Shown one piece after another: positions 17,730-26,497 of a stretch of DNA of 64,000 bases. Numbering within the stretch: position 1 is the stretch's first letter; each line of letters opens with the position of its first letter. The stretch is from contig DAOOIT010000001.1 of NCBI GenBank assembly GCA_035384565.1, forward strand, positions 1 through 64,000, given 5' to 3'. The notes under the pieces are model-generated. The model worked only from the letters and a program-made list of their open reading frames with translations. It was not told where the DNA came from and ran no database searches. The DNA is from Planctomycetota bacterium (lineage in GTDB: Bacteria > Planctomycetota > PUPC01 > DSUN01). A program made the translations under genes and the position numbers.

Positions 17730-18047
17730 GCAGGGTGATGGTCTCTGGAGCCTGAAGGGCTCGCATGGGATAGCCCAGGGCAACGCCCTGGGTTCAGCGG
17801 GATCCACGAGTCCAGCCCTGAAGGGGCGAGATAGAAGCTCTCGATTCCGCCCTGTCAGGGCTGCCGCGGGGCGGTCTTGTTCCCAGGGCGTTGCCCTGGG
17901 CTATCCCATTTCGCTCCTTCGGAGCTCTCGCAGCCACCCACAATTCCGGCCCGCACCCAGGGTCGTTGCCCCGCTTGCGCCTCAGCCGTGAGGCCGGTAA
18001 AATCGCCCACACGCTGTGACGCCCGCACACCCAAGGAGGAGACTGCC
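17730..18047. other. Intergenic region with long inverted repeat
   Basis: This stretch holds no gene. 17767-17792 and 17882-17907 are perfect 26-nt inverted repeats (gggatagcccagggcaacgc...), and each arm is itself palindromic (cccagggc/gccctggg). The 89 nt between them contain an imperfect hairpin (cagccctgaaggggcg / ccgccctgtcagggctg). The rest contains the promoter of the next gene. Confidence 0.75.
17975..18003 (+). promoter_or_regulatory. Sigma-70-like promoter
   Basis: TTGCGC (17975-17980), 17-base spacer, TAAAAT (17998-18003), ending 44 bp before the ATG at 18048 of the large secreted protein. Confidence 0.6.
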
Positions 18048-21000
18048 ATGAGGTCACGGAGATTGCTCGCAGCCAACGCGCTTGCACTGCTCGTCGGGGC
18101 CACGGCCGGCGCGGCGGAGTTGAGACTGCTGTTGCCCCTGGCCCGCACGGCCTACCAGACGAACGAGACGATCAGCCTGGCCGTCGTGCGCTCCTCGGCC
18201 GAACCCCTCGCCGCGGGCAACCTGGTGCTGAACGTCACCAGCACCAACGGCTCGAAGCTGAGCTTCACCTTCGCCGTTCCCGCCGTGCCGGTCGCGGGCA
18301 AGGACGCCCGCGCCACCGAGCACCTGCACCTCAACGCCTGGCTCCTGCGCCCCGGCAGCTACGTGGCCGAGGCCGCGTGCGACGGGGCGACGGCCTCGGC
18401 GGCCTTCGACCTCTTCCGCCACGTGCGCAAGAGCGACTTCCGCCTGGTCAACTGGGGCCGCGCCAAGGGCGCCCAGGGCCTCGTCGAAGGCGAGGACAGC
18501 CTCGGCTTCAACCTCATCTACGGCCACTACACGGGCAACGACGACGGCACTTACATCCGCGCGGGCGTGGACTTCATGCCCTGCTGCGTGATGAGCGGCG
18601 GCCACCAGATGGACCTGCGGATGGAGTGCGACTGGAGCGACCCCTACGTGGCCCGCGGCGGCACCGCGCGCGTCGTGCACCGCGCCCTCCAGACCCGCAC
18701 CCAGCCCAACGTGCCCGGCATCCACTTCTACGACGAGCCCGGCCTCACGTGGACGAAGGACCCCGTGACCGGCCAGGGCACGCCCCACGGCGTGCCCGCC
18801 CAGGTGCGGGCCTACCAGAGCGCCTTCGCGCGCGAATGGCTCAGCCACCACAAGCTCGACCCCAACAACCCCGACCACGTGCGCCAGTGGAAGCAGTGGG
18901 CCTACTGGAAGCTGGGCTTCATGGACGCCGCGTGGAAGGAGGCCGCCTTCGGCGTCAGCTACGTCGAGCCCAGCTACCTCTCGGTGACGCAAAGCCAGTA
19001 CGGCTGGTCCGCCTACACCGACGGCTACTACTTCAACGTGGTGCGCAGCCTGCCCATCGTCAGCGGCCACGGCGGCTACCACGACTACGGCCCGGGCTAC
19101 TTCAACCCGTCCTACTTCCTCGAGATGGCCCGGGCGCGCGATCTCGCCAAGCCCTGCTGGTATCTGCCCACGTGGTACGGCAACACCACGAGCGACGAGT
19201 TCCGCCTCGAGCAGTACCTCTCGTTCCAGACCAACATCCAAGGGATGATTTCGCCGCCCGACATTGACCCCTTCGAGCCGGCCACGAGGCCGGCGGCCCA
19301 GGGCGTCGTCGAGTCCAATCAGCTCATGGCCCGCCTCGGCACCATCTTCACCACGATGCCCGTCACCCGCCCCCCCGTGGCCATGCTCTACAGCCTCTCG
19401 CACCTCATCAACGAGCAGGTGAAGGACCGCTCGGTGAACTACGCCCACGGCGAGACGCATGGCGAGAAGCTGCCGCTCACCTACCTCGCGGGCAAGCTCA
19501 TCCAGCAGCACCTGATGGCGGTCGTGGACGAGGATGTCGCCGACGGCACGCTCGCGGCGAACCACAAGGCCGTGATCCTCACCGCCATCAAGTTCCTCGA
19601 CCCGCCCGTCATCGCGGCGCTCGAAGATTTCGCGGCCAAGGGCGGCCTCGTGCTCACCACCAGCGACTGCACGGTGGCAATCAAGGGGGCGACGGCTCTG
19701 GGCGTCACGCCCGCCATGCCCGACGCCGAGATCATCAAGAAGCTGGCCAAGGAGCAGAAGTACAAGGAGATGGCGCCCTACACCACCGTGGGCAAGTGGT
19801 TCCAGGGCGCTCAGCCCCTCGCCCAGGCCCTCAAGGCCCAGCTCGACAAGGCCGGCATCAAGCCCGCCCTCGAGTGCGACAACCCCTACATCGTCGCCAC
19901 CCGCCAGGCCGCGGGCGACATCGAGTACCTCTTCGCCGTCAACGCCGAATACGACTACAAGGCTGGCCAGTACCTTTCGATGAAGCCGGCGGTTGCCACC
20001 ATCGGCCTGCCCGACGACGGCCGCACAGTGTACGATGCGGTGCGCGGCGGCGCCTTCGCCGAGTTGAAGGGCGGCGCCAAAGGCGCCTTGCGCTTCGGCC
20101 CGGGCCAGATGCACGTCTTTGCGCGCACGGCCCGGCCCATCGGCACGGTGAAGGCCCTCGCGCCCGTGCTCACGCGCGACCTCACGCTCGCCCAGGCGCC
20201 CATTCGCGTGGAGGTGGGCGCCGCATTGCTCGACGCCAAGGGCGGCGTGCTCAGCGGCTCGGCGCCGCTGCACATCCAGGTGGTCGATCCCCTCGGCTCG
20301 ATCCGCTACGAGCGCTTCGTCGCCACGCGCCTCGGCACAGCCACCGTTTCCTTGCCCCTCGCCGCCAACGACCCCGCCGGGCAGTGGAAGGCGGTCGTCC
20401 GCGAGCTTCTCAGCGGCACCGAGGACACGGCCACGTTCGCCTACCAGCCGCTCGAGAAGTGCGGGATGCTCGCGGGCGCGACCCATCGCGCCGTCTTCTT
20501 CGCCCCCGACTTCGACCGCGTGCACCGCTTCGCCCGCATCGCCCGCGAGGCGACGATTGTGACCGGCTCAGGCGACTACGCGGCCGCGGCCAAGCGCCTC
20601 GCTGACATCGTCGAACCCTGGGGCCTGCGCTGCAAAGTGGTCGCTGCCGCGGACGTGGCCAAGCCCCGCGAGCTCAGGCCCGAGGAGGCCGAAACCTGGG
20701 TGGGCATCGAGTTCGGCCGCGCCAAGCCCGGCCGCGAGAACTCCGTCGCCAAGGCCGGCTTCGACCTCGTCGGCCACGCCATTCTGCTCGGCACCCCGCA
20801 GGACAACCCCCTCATCGCGCACGTCGAGAAGATGAAGGTGCTGCCGTACGCGCCGAAGGCCGACGAGATGCCTGGCCGCGGCCGTGGGTATATCGCCTGG
20901 CAGCGCGACATCATCGGCATCGGCCAGGAGAGCATCACCCTCATCGCCTACGACGCCGAGGGCATGGCCGAGGCGGTCGGCACCCTGTACGAGATGGTCG

Positions 21001-21521
21001 CGGGCATCCAGCCCCTCACGCCGTGGCGAATGCCCGCCGCACACTCCGTCGCCGCGGCGACCGCTGCGCCCGGCCTCCTGCCCGAACTCAAGACCGCCTG
21101 GGTCGCCGTCCTGCCCGACCGCGTAGTCGCCATGAAGGCCCTCACGAACGGCCTCCGCGTGCTCACCCACGACGACTCGCTGAGCAACCTGAGCGCCGGC
21201 GGCAAACTGGCGAGCCAGACGCCCGTCGCGCCCGAAGACCGCGAGAAGGCGGCAGCCGACCTGCGGCCCGACCCGCAGAACGCCTCGCGCGACCTGCCCA
21301 AGGAGAACCTGCCGCAGGACCGCATCGTGAAGCTCATGGCCACGAGGCCGCCCGTCACCGCCGTGGCCTTCTGGGGCGGCACGCTCATCACGTACGATGC
21401 CGCGGGCGCGCCCAAGAGCCGCCAGCAGATGCCCCAGGACATCACGGCCCTGGCCTGGCTCGGCGACACCCTGGCCGTCGGCCTCGCCGATGGCCGCGTG
21501 GTGGGTCTGGCCACCAGGTGA
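18048..21521 (+). CDS. Large secreted protein, glycosidase-like barrel with C-terminal propeller-like region
   Basis: A 1157-residue exported protein that I do not assign to a named family. The signal peptide is about 1-24 (MRSRRLLAANALALLVGATAGA). A beta-sandwich (about 25-130) precedes an aromatic-rich region (about 135-480: IHFYDEPGLTW, YVEPSYLSV, CWYLPTWYGN), which reads like a clan A glycosidase barrel with candidate acids in DEP and VEP. A Rossmann-like segment (about 495-570, AVILTAIKFLDPPVIAALEDFA) resembles the beta-galactosidase trimerisation domain. Further beta-rich domains and a short propeller-like tail follow. The ATG at 18048 has aaggagga seven bases upstream. A role in polysaccharide breakdown is inferred from the layout. 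Confidence 0.7.
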   Translation: MRSRRLLAANALALLVGATAGAAELRLLLPLARTAYQTNETISLAVVRSSAEPLAAGNLVLNVTSTNGSKLSFTFAVPAVPVAGKDARATEHLHLNAWLLRPGSYVAEAACDGATASAAFDLFRHVRKSDFRLVNWGRAKGAQGLVEGEDSLGFNLIYGHYTGNDDGTYIRAGVDFMPCCVMSGGHQMDLRMECDWSDPYVARGGTARVVHRALQTRTQPNVPGIHFYDEPGLTWTKDPVTGQGTPHGVPAQVRAYQSAFAREWLSHHKLDPNNPDHVRQWKQWAYWKLGFMDAAWKEAAFGVSYVEPSYLSVTQSQYGWSAYTDGYYFNVVRSLPIVSGHGGYHDYGPGYFNPSYFLEMARARDLAKPCWYLPTWYGNTTSDEFRLEQYLSFQTNIQGMISPPDIDPFEPATRPAAQGVVESNQLMARLGTIFTTMPVTRPPVAMLYSLSHLINEQVKDRSVNYAHGETHGEKLPLTYLAGKLIQQHLMAVVDEDVADGTLAANHKAVILTAIKFLDPPVIAALEDFAAKGGLVLTTSDCTVAIKGATALGVTPAMPDAEIIKKLAKEQKYKEMAPYTTVGKWFQGAQPLAQALKAQLDKAGIKPALECDNPYIVATRQAAGDIEYLFAVNAEYDYKAGQYLSMKPAVATIGLPDDGRTVYDAVRGGAFAELKGGAKGALRFGPGQMHVFARTARPIGTVKALAPVLTRDLTLAQAPIRVEVGAALLDAKGGVLSGSAPLHIQVVDPLGSIRYERFVATRLGTATVSLPLAANDPAGQWKAVVRELLSGTEDTATFAYQPLEKCGMLAGATHRAVFFAPDFDRVHRFARIAREATIVTGSGDYAAAAKRLADIVEPWGLRCKVVAAADVAKPRELRPEEAETWVGIEFGRAKPGRENSVAKAGFDLVGHAILLGTPQDNPLIAHVEKMKVLPYAPKADEMPGRGRGYIAWQRDIIGIGQESITLIAYDAEGMAEAVGTLYEMVAGIQPLTPWRMPAAHSVAAATAAPGLLPELKTAWVAVLPDRVVAMKALTNGLRVLTHDDSLSNLSAGGKLASQTPVAPEDREKAAADLRPDPQNASRDLPKENLPQDRIVKLMATRPPVTAVAFWGGTLITYDAAGAPKSRQQMPQDITALAWLGDTLAVGLADGRVVGLATR

Positions 21522-21570
21522 GGCCGAGGCCCCCGCAACGGCTCGAACAGTGCGCCAGGGGGGCAGGGGG

Positions 21571-21635
21571 CTGTGGGCGGGGCGTCTCAGCCCCGCGGGG
21601 AATGGGGACGCGGGACAGGGACGTCCCGCCCACAG
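21571..21635. repeat. GTGGGCGGGGC hairpin repeat, copy 1
   Basis: ctgtgggcggggcgtc (21571-21586) pairs with gacgtcccgcccacag (21620-21635) with one mismatch. The centre carries a second palindrome (agccccgcggggaa). A related copy is at 44632-44680. Confidence 0.65.
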
Positions 21636-21744
21636 CCGACGGATCGAGCGTTGTGCGCGAGGCAGGGGGGTGGGCATTCCCGCTCGTTGCGGGCCTGGCG
21701 GTTCCTCGGGAGGGCGCAGCAGAGCGTCTGGTGGGCGCAGCCTG

Positions 21745-21938
21745 CCCATGCTGTATCAACCCTGAGAGGTGGGAAGTGATACAGCATGGGTAGAATGGCG
21801 AGGATTGGCGATTCTCGCGGCTCCGGCCATACTCGTTCATCTGTACGATGAGCAAGCATGTGAGCGGGAATGGCCGGAGAGCGTAAAGCATTGCGGCATA
21901 GAGGGTTATGGGGTGGCCCTCGCTGGCGCCGCACCACC
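21745..21938 (-). repeat. Two-hairpin dispersed element, copy 2
   Basis: Reverse-orientation counterpart of 197-388. The terminal hairpin is 21745-21758 (cccatgctgtatca) with 21777-21790 (tgatacagcatggg), perfect over 14 bp. Its 18-nt loop, read on the minus strand (cttcccacctctcagggt), closely matches the copy 1 loop, while both arms differ from copy 1. The inner hairpin is stronger here: on the minus strand catgcttgctcat pairs with atgaacgagtatg, with two G-T pairs and one mismatch. Confidence 0.75.
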
Positions 21939-22021
21939 GGGACTTCTGTGGCCGCCGGCCCGCCGGCAAGGGCCGCGACGCGGGCGCCCTTGAACTCATT
22001 CCGTAGCCAGTGAGGCACCAC

Positions 22022-23272
22022 ATGAAGACGAACCACCGGAGAGACACGGCGATCCTGCGGAGGCTGGTCAGGCAGTACGTCGAGCTGACCCAGAAGCGAG
22101 TTCAGGCCGAGCGGCGCGAGCTCTGGAGCGACCTCCTGAGCCTCAGGAAGACCCGCCCCCTGGTTCTCGCAAGCTATGGGATGTGGAACGTCTGGTGTCG
22201 CGAGGTCTTCGGGGACCACGCCCTCGAGTGCGAAGACCCCCTGTTCCGCGCCCACGAACGGAATCTGCGGATGGCGATCTTCCACGACACCATCGGCGAC
22301 GACTTCATCCTCGAGCCCTGGATCGGCGAGGAGGCGGTCAAGGAGGGCGGCTGGGGGCGCCTCTTCGGCGTGGAGCAAGGGCTGACGGCCAAGCCGCAAG
22401 AGGGCGGAGCCGGCGCCTACAGGCCCGTCATTCGGAACTGGGCGGACGTGGCGAGCCTGACGCCGGTGCGGCATCGGATTGATGAGCAGGCGACCGAGGC
22501 CAAGATCGCCCGGCTGCGAGACGCCATCGGCGATCTCATCGAGATTGACGTCAACCGCGGCCCCGTCTACTCCGGCTTCCTGGCCGACATTTCGTGGAAC
22601 ATGACGATGCTCCGGGGCCTCGAGCAAATGATGCTGGACATGTACGAATCGCCGCGGGAACTGCACGCGCTGGCCGCATTCATCCGCGACGCCACCCTGG
22701 CGGCCCAGGACGCCGCCGAGGCCGCGGGCGACTATGGGCTGACCAGCCACGGCATCCAGGAGATGCCCTATTCGAGGGAGTTGGAGTGGCCCCGGCCCAA
22801 CGCACGCGGCCGGAAGCGCAGGGACCTCTGGTGCTTCGCCGCCGCCCAGGAGTTCGCCCTCGTCTCGCCGAGGCAGCACGACGAGTTCCTGCTCCAGTAC
22901 CAGTTGCCTTGCCTCCGCCCGTTCGGCCTCGTCGCTTACGGCTGCTGCGAGGACTTGACGCACAAGATCGACATGCTGCGGCAGATTCCGAACCTCCGGC
23001 TGATCGCCGTGACCCCGAGGGCCGATGTCCGACGGTGCGCCGAACAGATTGGCACCGACTACGTCATCTCCTGGCGGCCCAATCCCACCGACATGGTGTG
23101 CTGCGGCTTCGACGAGGCCAAGATTCGCAGAATCATCCGCCACGGGATGGAGGCGTGCAGAGGCCTGCACGTCTGCATCCACCTGAAGGATATCGAGACC
23201 GTGGAGGGCGACACCTCGCGCCTCGCCCGTTGGGTGGAAACCGTCCGCAGCATCTCCGACGATTATGCGTGA
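22022..23272 (+). CDS. Uroporphyrinogen decarboxylase (URO-D)-like protein
   Basis: A 416-residue cytoplasmic protein of the URO-D/MtaA/CmuA-like superfamily. Visible hallmarks are an N-terminal helical region, MTMLRGLEQMMLDMYESPRE typical of the barrel, LRPFGLVAYGCCEDLTHKID (the position where true family members have the HxCG-type segment) and a terminal HVCIHLKDIETVEGD. The catalytic arginines of true HemE are not evident, so a methyltransferase or unknown role is likelier than haem synthesis. The ATG at 22022 follows gtgaggcaccac. It is convergent with dinB. Confidence 0.75.
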   Translation: MKTNHRRDTAILRRLVRQYVELTQKRVQAERRELWSDLLSLRKTRPLVLASYGMWNVWCREVFGDHALECEDPLFRAHERNLRMAIFHDTIGDDFILEPWIGEEAVKEGGWGRLFGVEQGLTAKPQEGGAGAYRPVIRNWADVASLTPVRHRIDEQATEAKIARLRDAIGDLIEIDVNRGPVYSGFLADISWNMTMLRGLEQMMLDMYESPRELHALAAFIRDATLAAQDAAEAAGDYGLTSHGIQEMPYSRELEWPRPNARGRKRRDLWCFAAAQEFALVSPRQHDEFLLQYQLPCLRPFGLVAYGCCEDLTHKIDMLRQIPNLRLIAVTPRADVRRCAEQIGTDYVISWRPNPTDMVCCGFDEAKIRRIIRHGMEACRGLHVCIHLKDIETVEGDTSRLARWVETVRSISDDYA

Positions 23273-23307
23273 TACGGGCAGAGCCCACGGAGGCCGCTGG
23301 AGGGCCG

Positions 23308-24510
23308 CTACTCGTCGTCCCTCGGCCGGTCCAGCGTGGTGCCCTGGTGAAGCGCGTCCTGGCCGAAGCGGGTCTTGATGCGGTCAATGGCATCGGCAAG
23401 CAGCCGCTGCTTCTCCCTGCCCCCGGCGTCGCTTGGCTGCTCACCGAACAGTGCAAGCTGCCGCGGCCGAGCCTCGAAGCCAGAGACGCTGACGCCGATG
23501 AGGCGAATCCTGTGACCCTTCATCGCCACGCGGCCGAGGTTGGCCGAGGCGATCTGGTAGATGGCCGCGGCGGCATCCACGGGAGTCTCCACCGTCGTCG
23601 CTCGAGTGAGCGTCGTGAAGTCTTCGAACCGTAGCTTGGTCGTGATGGTGCGTCCCCGGAGGCCGGCCCTCCGGAGGCGGAAGGCCACGCCCTCGCACAG
23701 CTCCATGAGGGTGGAGGCGAGCAGGCGGGGGTCGCGGGTGTCGTGCTCGAAGGTGTTCTCGTGGCCGATGGACTTGGCTTCGCCTGCGGCCTCGACGGGC
23801 CGGTCGTCGCGGCCGTGGGCGAGGTCCCACAGGTCTTCGCCCTGCTTGCCGAAGCGGCGGACGAGTTCCTCCCGCGGGCGGGCCGCGAGGTCGCCGATGG
23901 TCCGGATGCCGAGGCGGTCGAGGGCCTCCTGGGTGCGCCTGCCGACGCCCCAGAGCTTGCCGACGGGCAGCGGGCGGAGGAAGGCTTGGGCCTCGCCCGG
24001 CTCGACGATGACGAGGCCGCGGGGCTTCTGGAGGTCGGAGGCGATCTTGGCGACCATCTTGCACGGGGCGATGCCGATGGAGGCGGTGAGACGTGTCTCG
24101 GCCTCGATCCGCAGGCGGAGCCGTTCGCCTAGCGCCCGCTTCGTGCCGAAGAGGTGGAGCGACCGGGTGACGTCGAGGAACGCTTCGTCAATGCTCACCG
24201 GCTCGATGTCAGGGGTGAACTCCTCCAGGACGCGGAAGACCGCCTCGGATGCCTGTTCGTAGGCGTCCATCCGGACCGGGAGGTAGACGGCCTTGGGGCA
24301 ACGACGCCAGGCTTCGCTGATGGGCATGGCGCTGCGGATGCCGAAGCAGCGGGCCTCGTAGGAGCAGGTGGAGACCACGCCGCGGCCCCGCCCGCCCTTG
24401 GGGTCGGCGCCGACCACGACGGGCTGCCCGCGCAGCTCGGGGCGGTCGCGCTGCTCGACGGCGGCGAAGAAGGCGTCCATATCGAGGTGGACGATGACGC
24501 GCTCGGCCAT
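23308..24510 (-). CDS. dinB: DNA polymerase IV (Y-family)
   Basis: A 400-residue translesion polymerase that copies past DNA damage. Catalytic aspartate D10 lies in HLDMDAFFAAVEQ and D108-E109 in SIDEAFLDVT. The fingers/palm motif VVSTCSYEARCFGIRSAMP is intact, the helix-hairpin-helix region LWGVGRRTQEALDRLGI is present, and the little-finger domain ends near FEARPRQLALF, a beta-clamp-binding-like QLALF peptide. The ATG at 24510 gives the normal family start; the frame is open further upstream with no clear ribosome site. No LexA-type operator is evident just upstream, so SOS control cannot be shown. Confidence 0.95.
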   Translation of the reverse strand: MAERVIVHLDMDAFFAAVEQRDRPELRGQPVVVGADPKGGRGRGVVSTCSYEARCFGIRSAMPISEAWRRCPKAVYLPVRMDAYEQASEAVFRVLEEFTPDIEPVSIDEAFLDVTRSLHLFGTKRALGERLRLRIEAETRLTASIGIAPCKMVAKIASDLQKPRGLVIVEPGEAQAFLRPLPVGKLWGVGRRTQEALDRLGIRTIGDLAARPREELVRRFGKQGEDLWDLAHGRDDRPVEAAGEAKSIGHENTFEHDTRDPRLLASTLMELCEGVAFRLRRAGLRGRTITTKLRFEDFTTLTRATTVETPVDAAAAIYQIASANLGRVAMKGHRIRLIGVSVSGFEARPRQLALFGEQPSDAGGREKQRLLADAIDRIKTRFGQDALHQGTTLDRPRDDE

Positions 24511-24755
24511 GCATGGCCCCACACGGGTGACGAACGTCGCGTTGAGGCCCGTCGCCTTGAGCTGGTCGAGGGTCGCGGCGATCGCCGTCCGCCTCGGCTC
24601 AGGCTGCTGGGCCTTGGGCAGGTCGCATCCTGCTGCACGGCCCCACCCGCTACAGTGCCGTGGACCCGCCGGCTTGGGCCCGAGCCCGCCGACGGCCGCC
24701 CCGTGACCCTGACTTTGGCCAGACGCACAAGGCATGTCGCCATTCGAGGAGAGAG
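24511..24755. other. Gap upstream of dinB, possible gene remnant
   Basis: 245 bp between dinB and the next leftward gene. On the minus strand the frame of dinB stays open, and its last 35 or so codons before the ATG (PEPRRTAIAATLDQLKATGL...) look protein-like, unlike typical intergenic sequence here. It may be an N-terminal extension or the end of a decayed gene. Confidence 0.35.
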
Positions 24756-26123
24756 CTACATTCGCCACGGCTGGCGCATGGCGCGGGAGCGCAGGCGATT
24801 CGCCTCCTCGTCGGCGGCGAACTCCTCGGTCGTCGGGTTCCACTTCAACGAGCGTCCCAGCCGGAACGCGATGATCGCCAGATGCCCGAGGGAAGCCGAC
24901 CGGTGGCCGATCTCCTCGGAGGAACTGGGCTTGCGCCGCGTGCGGATGCACTCGAACCAGTTCGCATGGTGGTCGTTGGCGCCGGTCACCTCGCGGGTCG
25001 CCAGCTCCGCCTCCGCAAGGAGGCTCTCCGGGCCTGCCTCGATCGGCCCGCCGCCGTACATCGAGGTGATCCAGCCACGCTCGCCGACGAACAGGCCCCC
25101 GAAGTTCCCTGCCAGCCGGGCCGCCTTGGGCACCGCCTTGTAGACATCCGCGACCATGCCCCAGTGGTCCACGAGGTGGAGCAGCGTCCCATTGGCATAC
25201 CGGAACGTGAGTGTGGGGAACTGCCCGTCGCTGGGATGGCAGACCTCAACCGGCCCGCTGGTCTCCATGCCCAGGGCATACTGCACCACATCGGCGCTGT
25301 GCGAGTGGTGCCAGGTGACCGAGGCGACGCCGTAGCCGTCGCAGAACGCCCACGGCACCACGCCGGGCCGAGGGTTGCGGTGATACTCGTGGTTGTAGGG
25401 CCGCCAGGGGCCTGGCCCGACCCACAGGTCCCAGTCGAGGCCCTGCGGCACGGGCTCGCCGGGCAGCCCTGCATCAACCGGCACGTACGCGCTGCCGAAC
25501 ATCGGGTGCAGCCGGCTCCAGAGCGTGAAGGCCGCGCGGACGCGGCCCAGCCCGCCCGCTCGGACAAACCCGCACACCGCGCGGATGGTCGGCATCGAGC
25601 GATACTGCGTCCCCGTCTGGAACACGCGGGCGAGCCGCCGCACCGTATCCGCCAGCTCGCGGCCCTCCTGGATCGTGATCGAGACGGGCTTCTCGCAGTA
25701 GACGTCCTTGCCCGCCTTGGCCGCGTCTACCGCCTGGAGCGCGTGCCAGTGATCGGGGGTGGCGATCACCACGGCGTCAATATCCGGCCGGTCGAGGACC
25801 TCGCGGTAGTCGTTGCAGGCCGCGCAGCCGCGGTGCGAGCCGCCCGCGTACCGGGCGGCGTAGGTCTCGTCCACGCGCTGCCTGCCCTCTTCGCGCCGCA
25901 GCCGATCCACGTCGCAGACGGCGCGGACGTGGAGGGCAGGGTTCCCGATTGCCCCGGCCAGGTGGCCCTGGCCCATCATCCCGTTGCCGATCAGCGCCAG
26001 GGTGAGCCGGTCGCTGGGCGCCACGGCGCCCTCCGCGCCCCGGGCCGAGGCGGGGATCAACGTCGGCGCGGCAGCCGCCGCCGAGAGCAAGGCGGTCCTG
26101 TGCAGGAACCTGCGGCGGGTCAC
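24756..26123 (-). CDS. Tat-exported Gfo/Idh/MocA family oxidoreductase
   Basis: A 455-residue oxidoreductase with a twin-arginine signal, VTRRRFLHRTALLSAAAAAPTL (residues 1-22), starting at the GTG at 26123. The Rossmann domain follows (LTLALIGNGMMGQGHLAG, ATPDHWHALQAVDAAKAGKDVYCEKPVS). The C-terminal catalytic domain carries WHHSHSADVVQYALGM. The YCEKP lysine-proline motif is intact. Planctomycetes commonly export such enzymes folded with their nicotinamide cofactor. It probably acts on a sugar or sugar acid in the periplasm-like space. It is divergent from the HEAT-repeat gene. The frame continues upstream of the GTG, but that part is not signal-like. Confidence 0.9.
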   Translation of the reverse strand: MTRRRFLHRTALLSAAAAAPTLIPASARGAEGAVAPSDRLTLALIGNGMMGQGHLAGAIGNPALHVRAVCDVDRLRREEGRQRVDETYAARYAGGSHRGCAACNDYREVLDRPDIDAVVIATPDHWHALQAVDAAKAGKDVYCEKPVSITIQEGRELADTVRRLARVFQTGTQYRSMPTIRAVCGFVRAGGLGRVRAAFTLWSRLHPMFGSAYVPVDAGLPGEPVPQGLDWDLWVGPGPWRPYNHEYHRNPRPGVVPWAFCDGYGVASVTWHHSHSADVVQYALGMETSGPVEVCHPSDGQFPTLTFRYANGTLLHLVDHWGMVADVYKAVPKAARLAGNFGGLFVGERGWITSMYGGGPIEAGPESLLAEAELATREVTGANDHHANWFECIRTRRKPSSSEEIGHRSASLGHLAIIAFRLGRSLKWNPTTEEFAADEEANRLRSRAMRQPWRM

Positions 26124-26497
26124 GCAGCGATACCCTCTTGGCTTTTCGGGAGCCGCTTGCCCAACGCGACCCACGTCCACGCCATTTCGACCGACCGTTC
26201 CCACATCGGCCGACTGGCGTCCCATGGGCGTTCGCCCTCGAACAGCGAGCGGCTCAGCCTTGGCCTGGACTCCAATGATGTCGGGTCCGTCAGGATTCGT
26301 AACGTAGCTGGGATACATCATAGAGCGCAGCCTCTCTCCGCGCAACCCCGGAGGCTCCGACGTCGCCCGACAGCACGGGCACGGCCGCGGCGGCCCGCCG
26401 TTCCCGCCCGGGCCGCGTCCCGATTTTCTTGACAACGCCTCGCGCTCTGTGGTAGAAGGGTAGGGACGGGCTAGGGCCGGAGTGGCGAGGGCGACCT
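26124..26497. other. Divergent intergenic region
   Basis: 374 bp between the Tat oxidoreductase (left) and the HEAT-repeat gene (right). It holds the promoter at 26429-26458. The rest lacks recognised repeats, and I see no gene in it. Confidence 0.5.
26429..26458 (+). promoter_or_regulatory. Sigma-70-like promoter
   Basis: A perfect TTGACA (26429-26434), 18-base spacer, TAGAAG (26453-26458), ending 39 bp before the ATG of the HEAT-repeat gene. Confidence 0.6.

Larger units (their letters stand above)
21522..22021. other. Intergenic region with two dispersed hairpin repeats
   Basis: 500 bp with no convincing gene; the short frames have no family resemblance and follow the repeats. It contains the GTGGGCGGGGC hairpin (21571-21635) and copy 2 of the two-hairpin element (21745-21938), and ends at the ribosome binding site of the next gene. 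Confidence 0.6.

Noticed and set aside
18054..20525. Minus-strand open frame of 823 codons
   Set aside because: Antisense of the large secreted protein; no ribosome site and no motif.
21573..21779. Small ORF beginning MGGASQPRG
   Set aside because: It is the translation of the GTGGGCGGGGC hairpin repeat; the related ORF at 44633 has the same origin.
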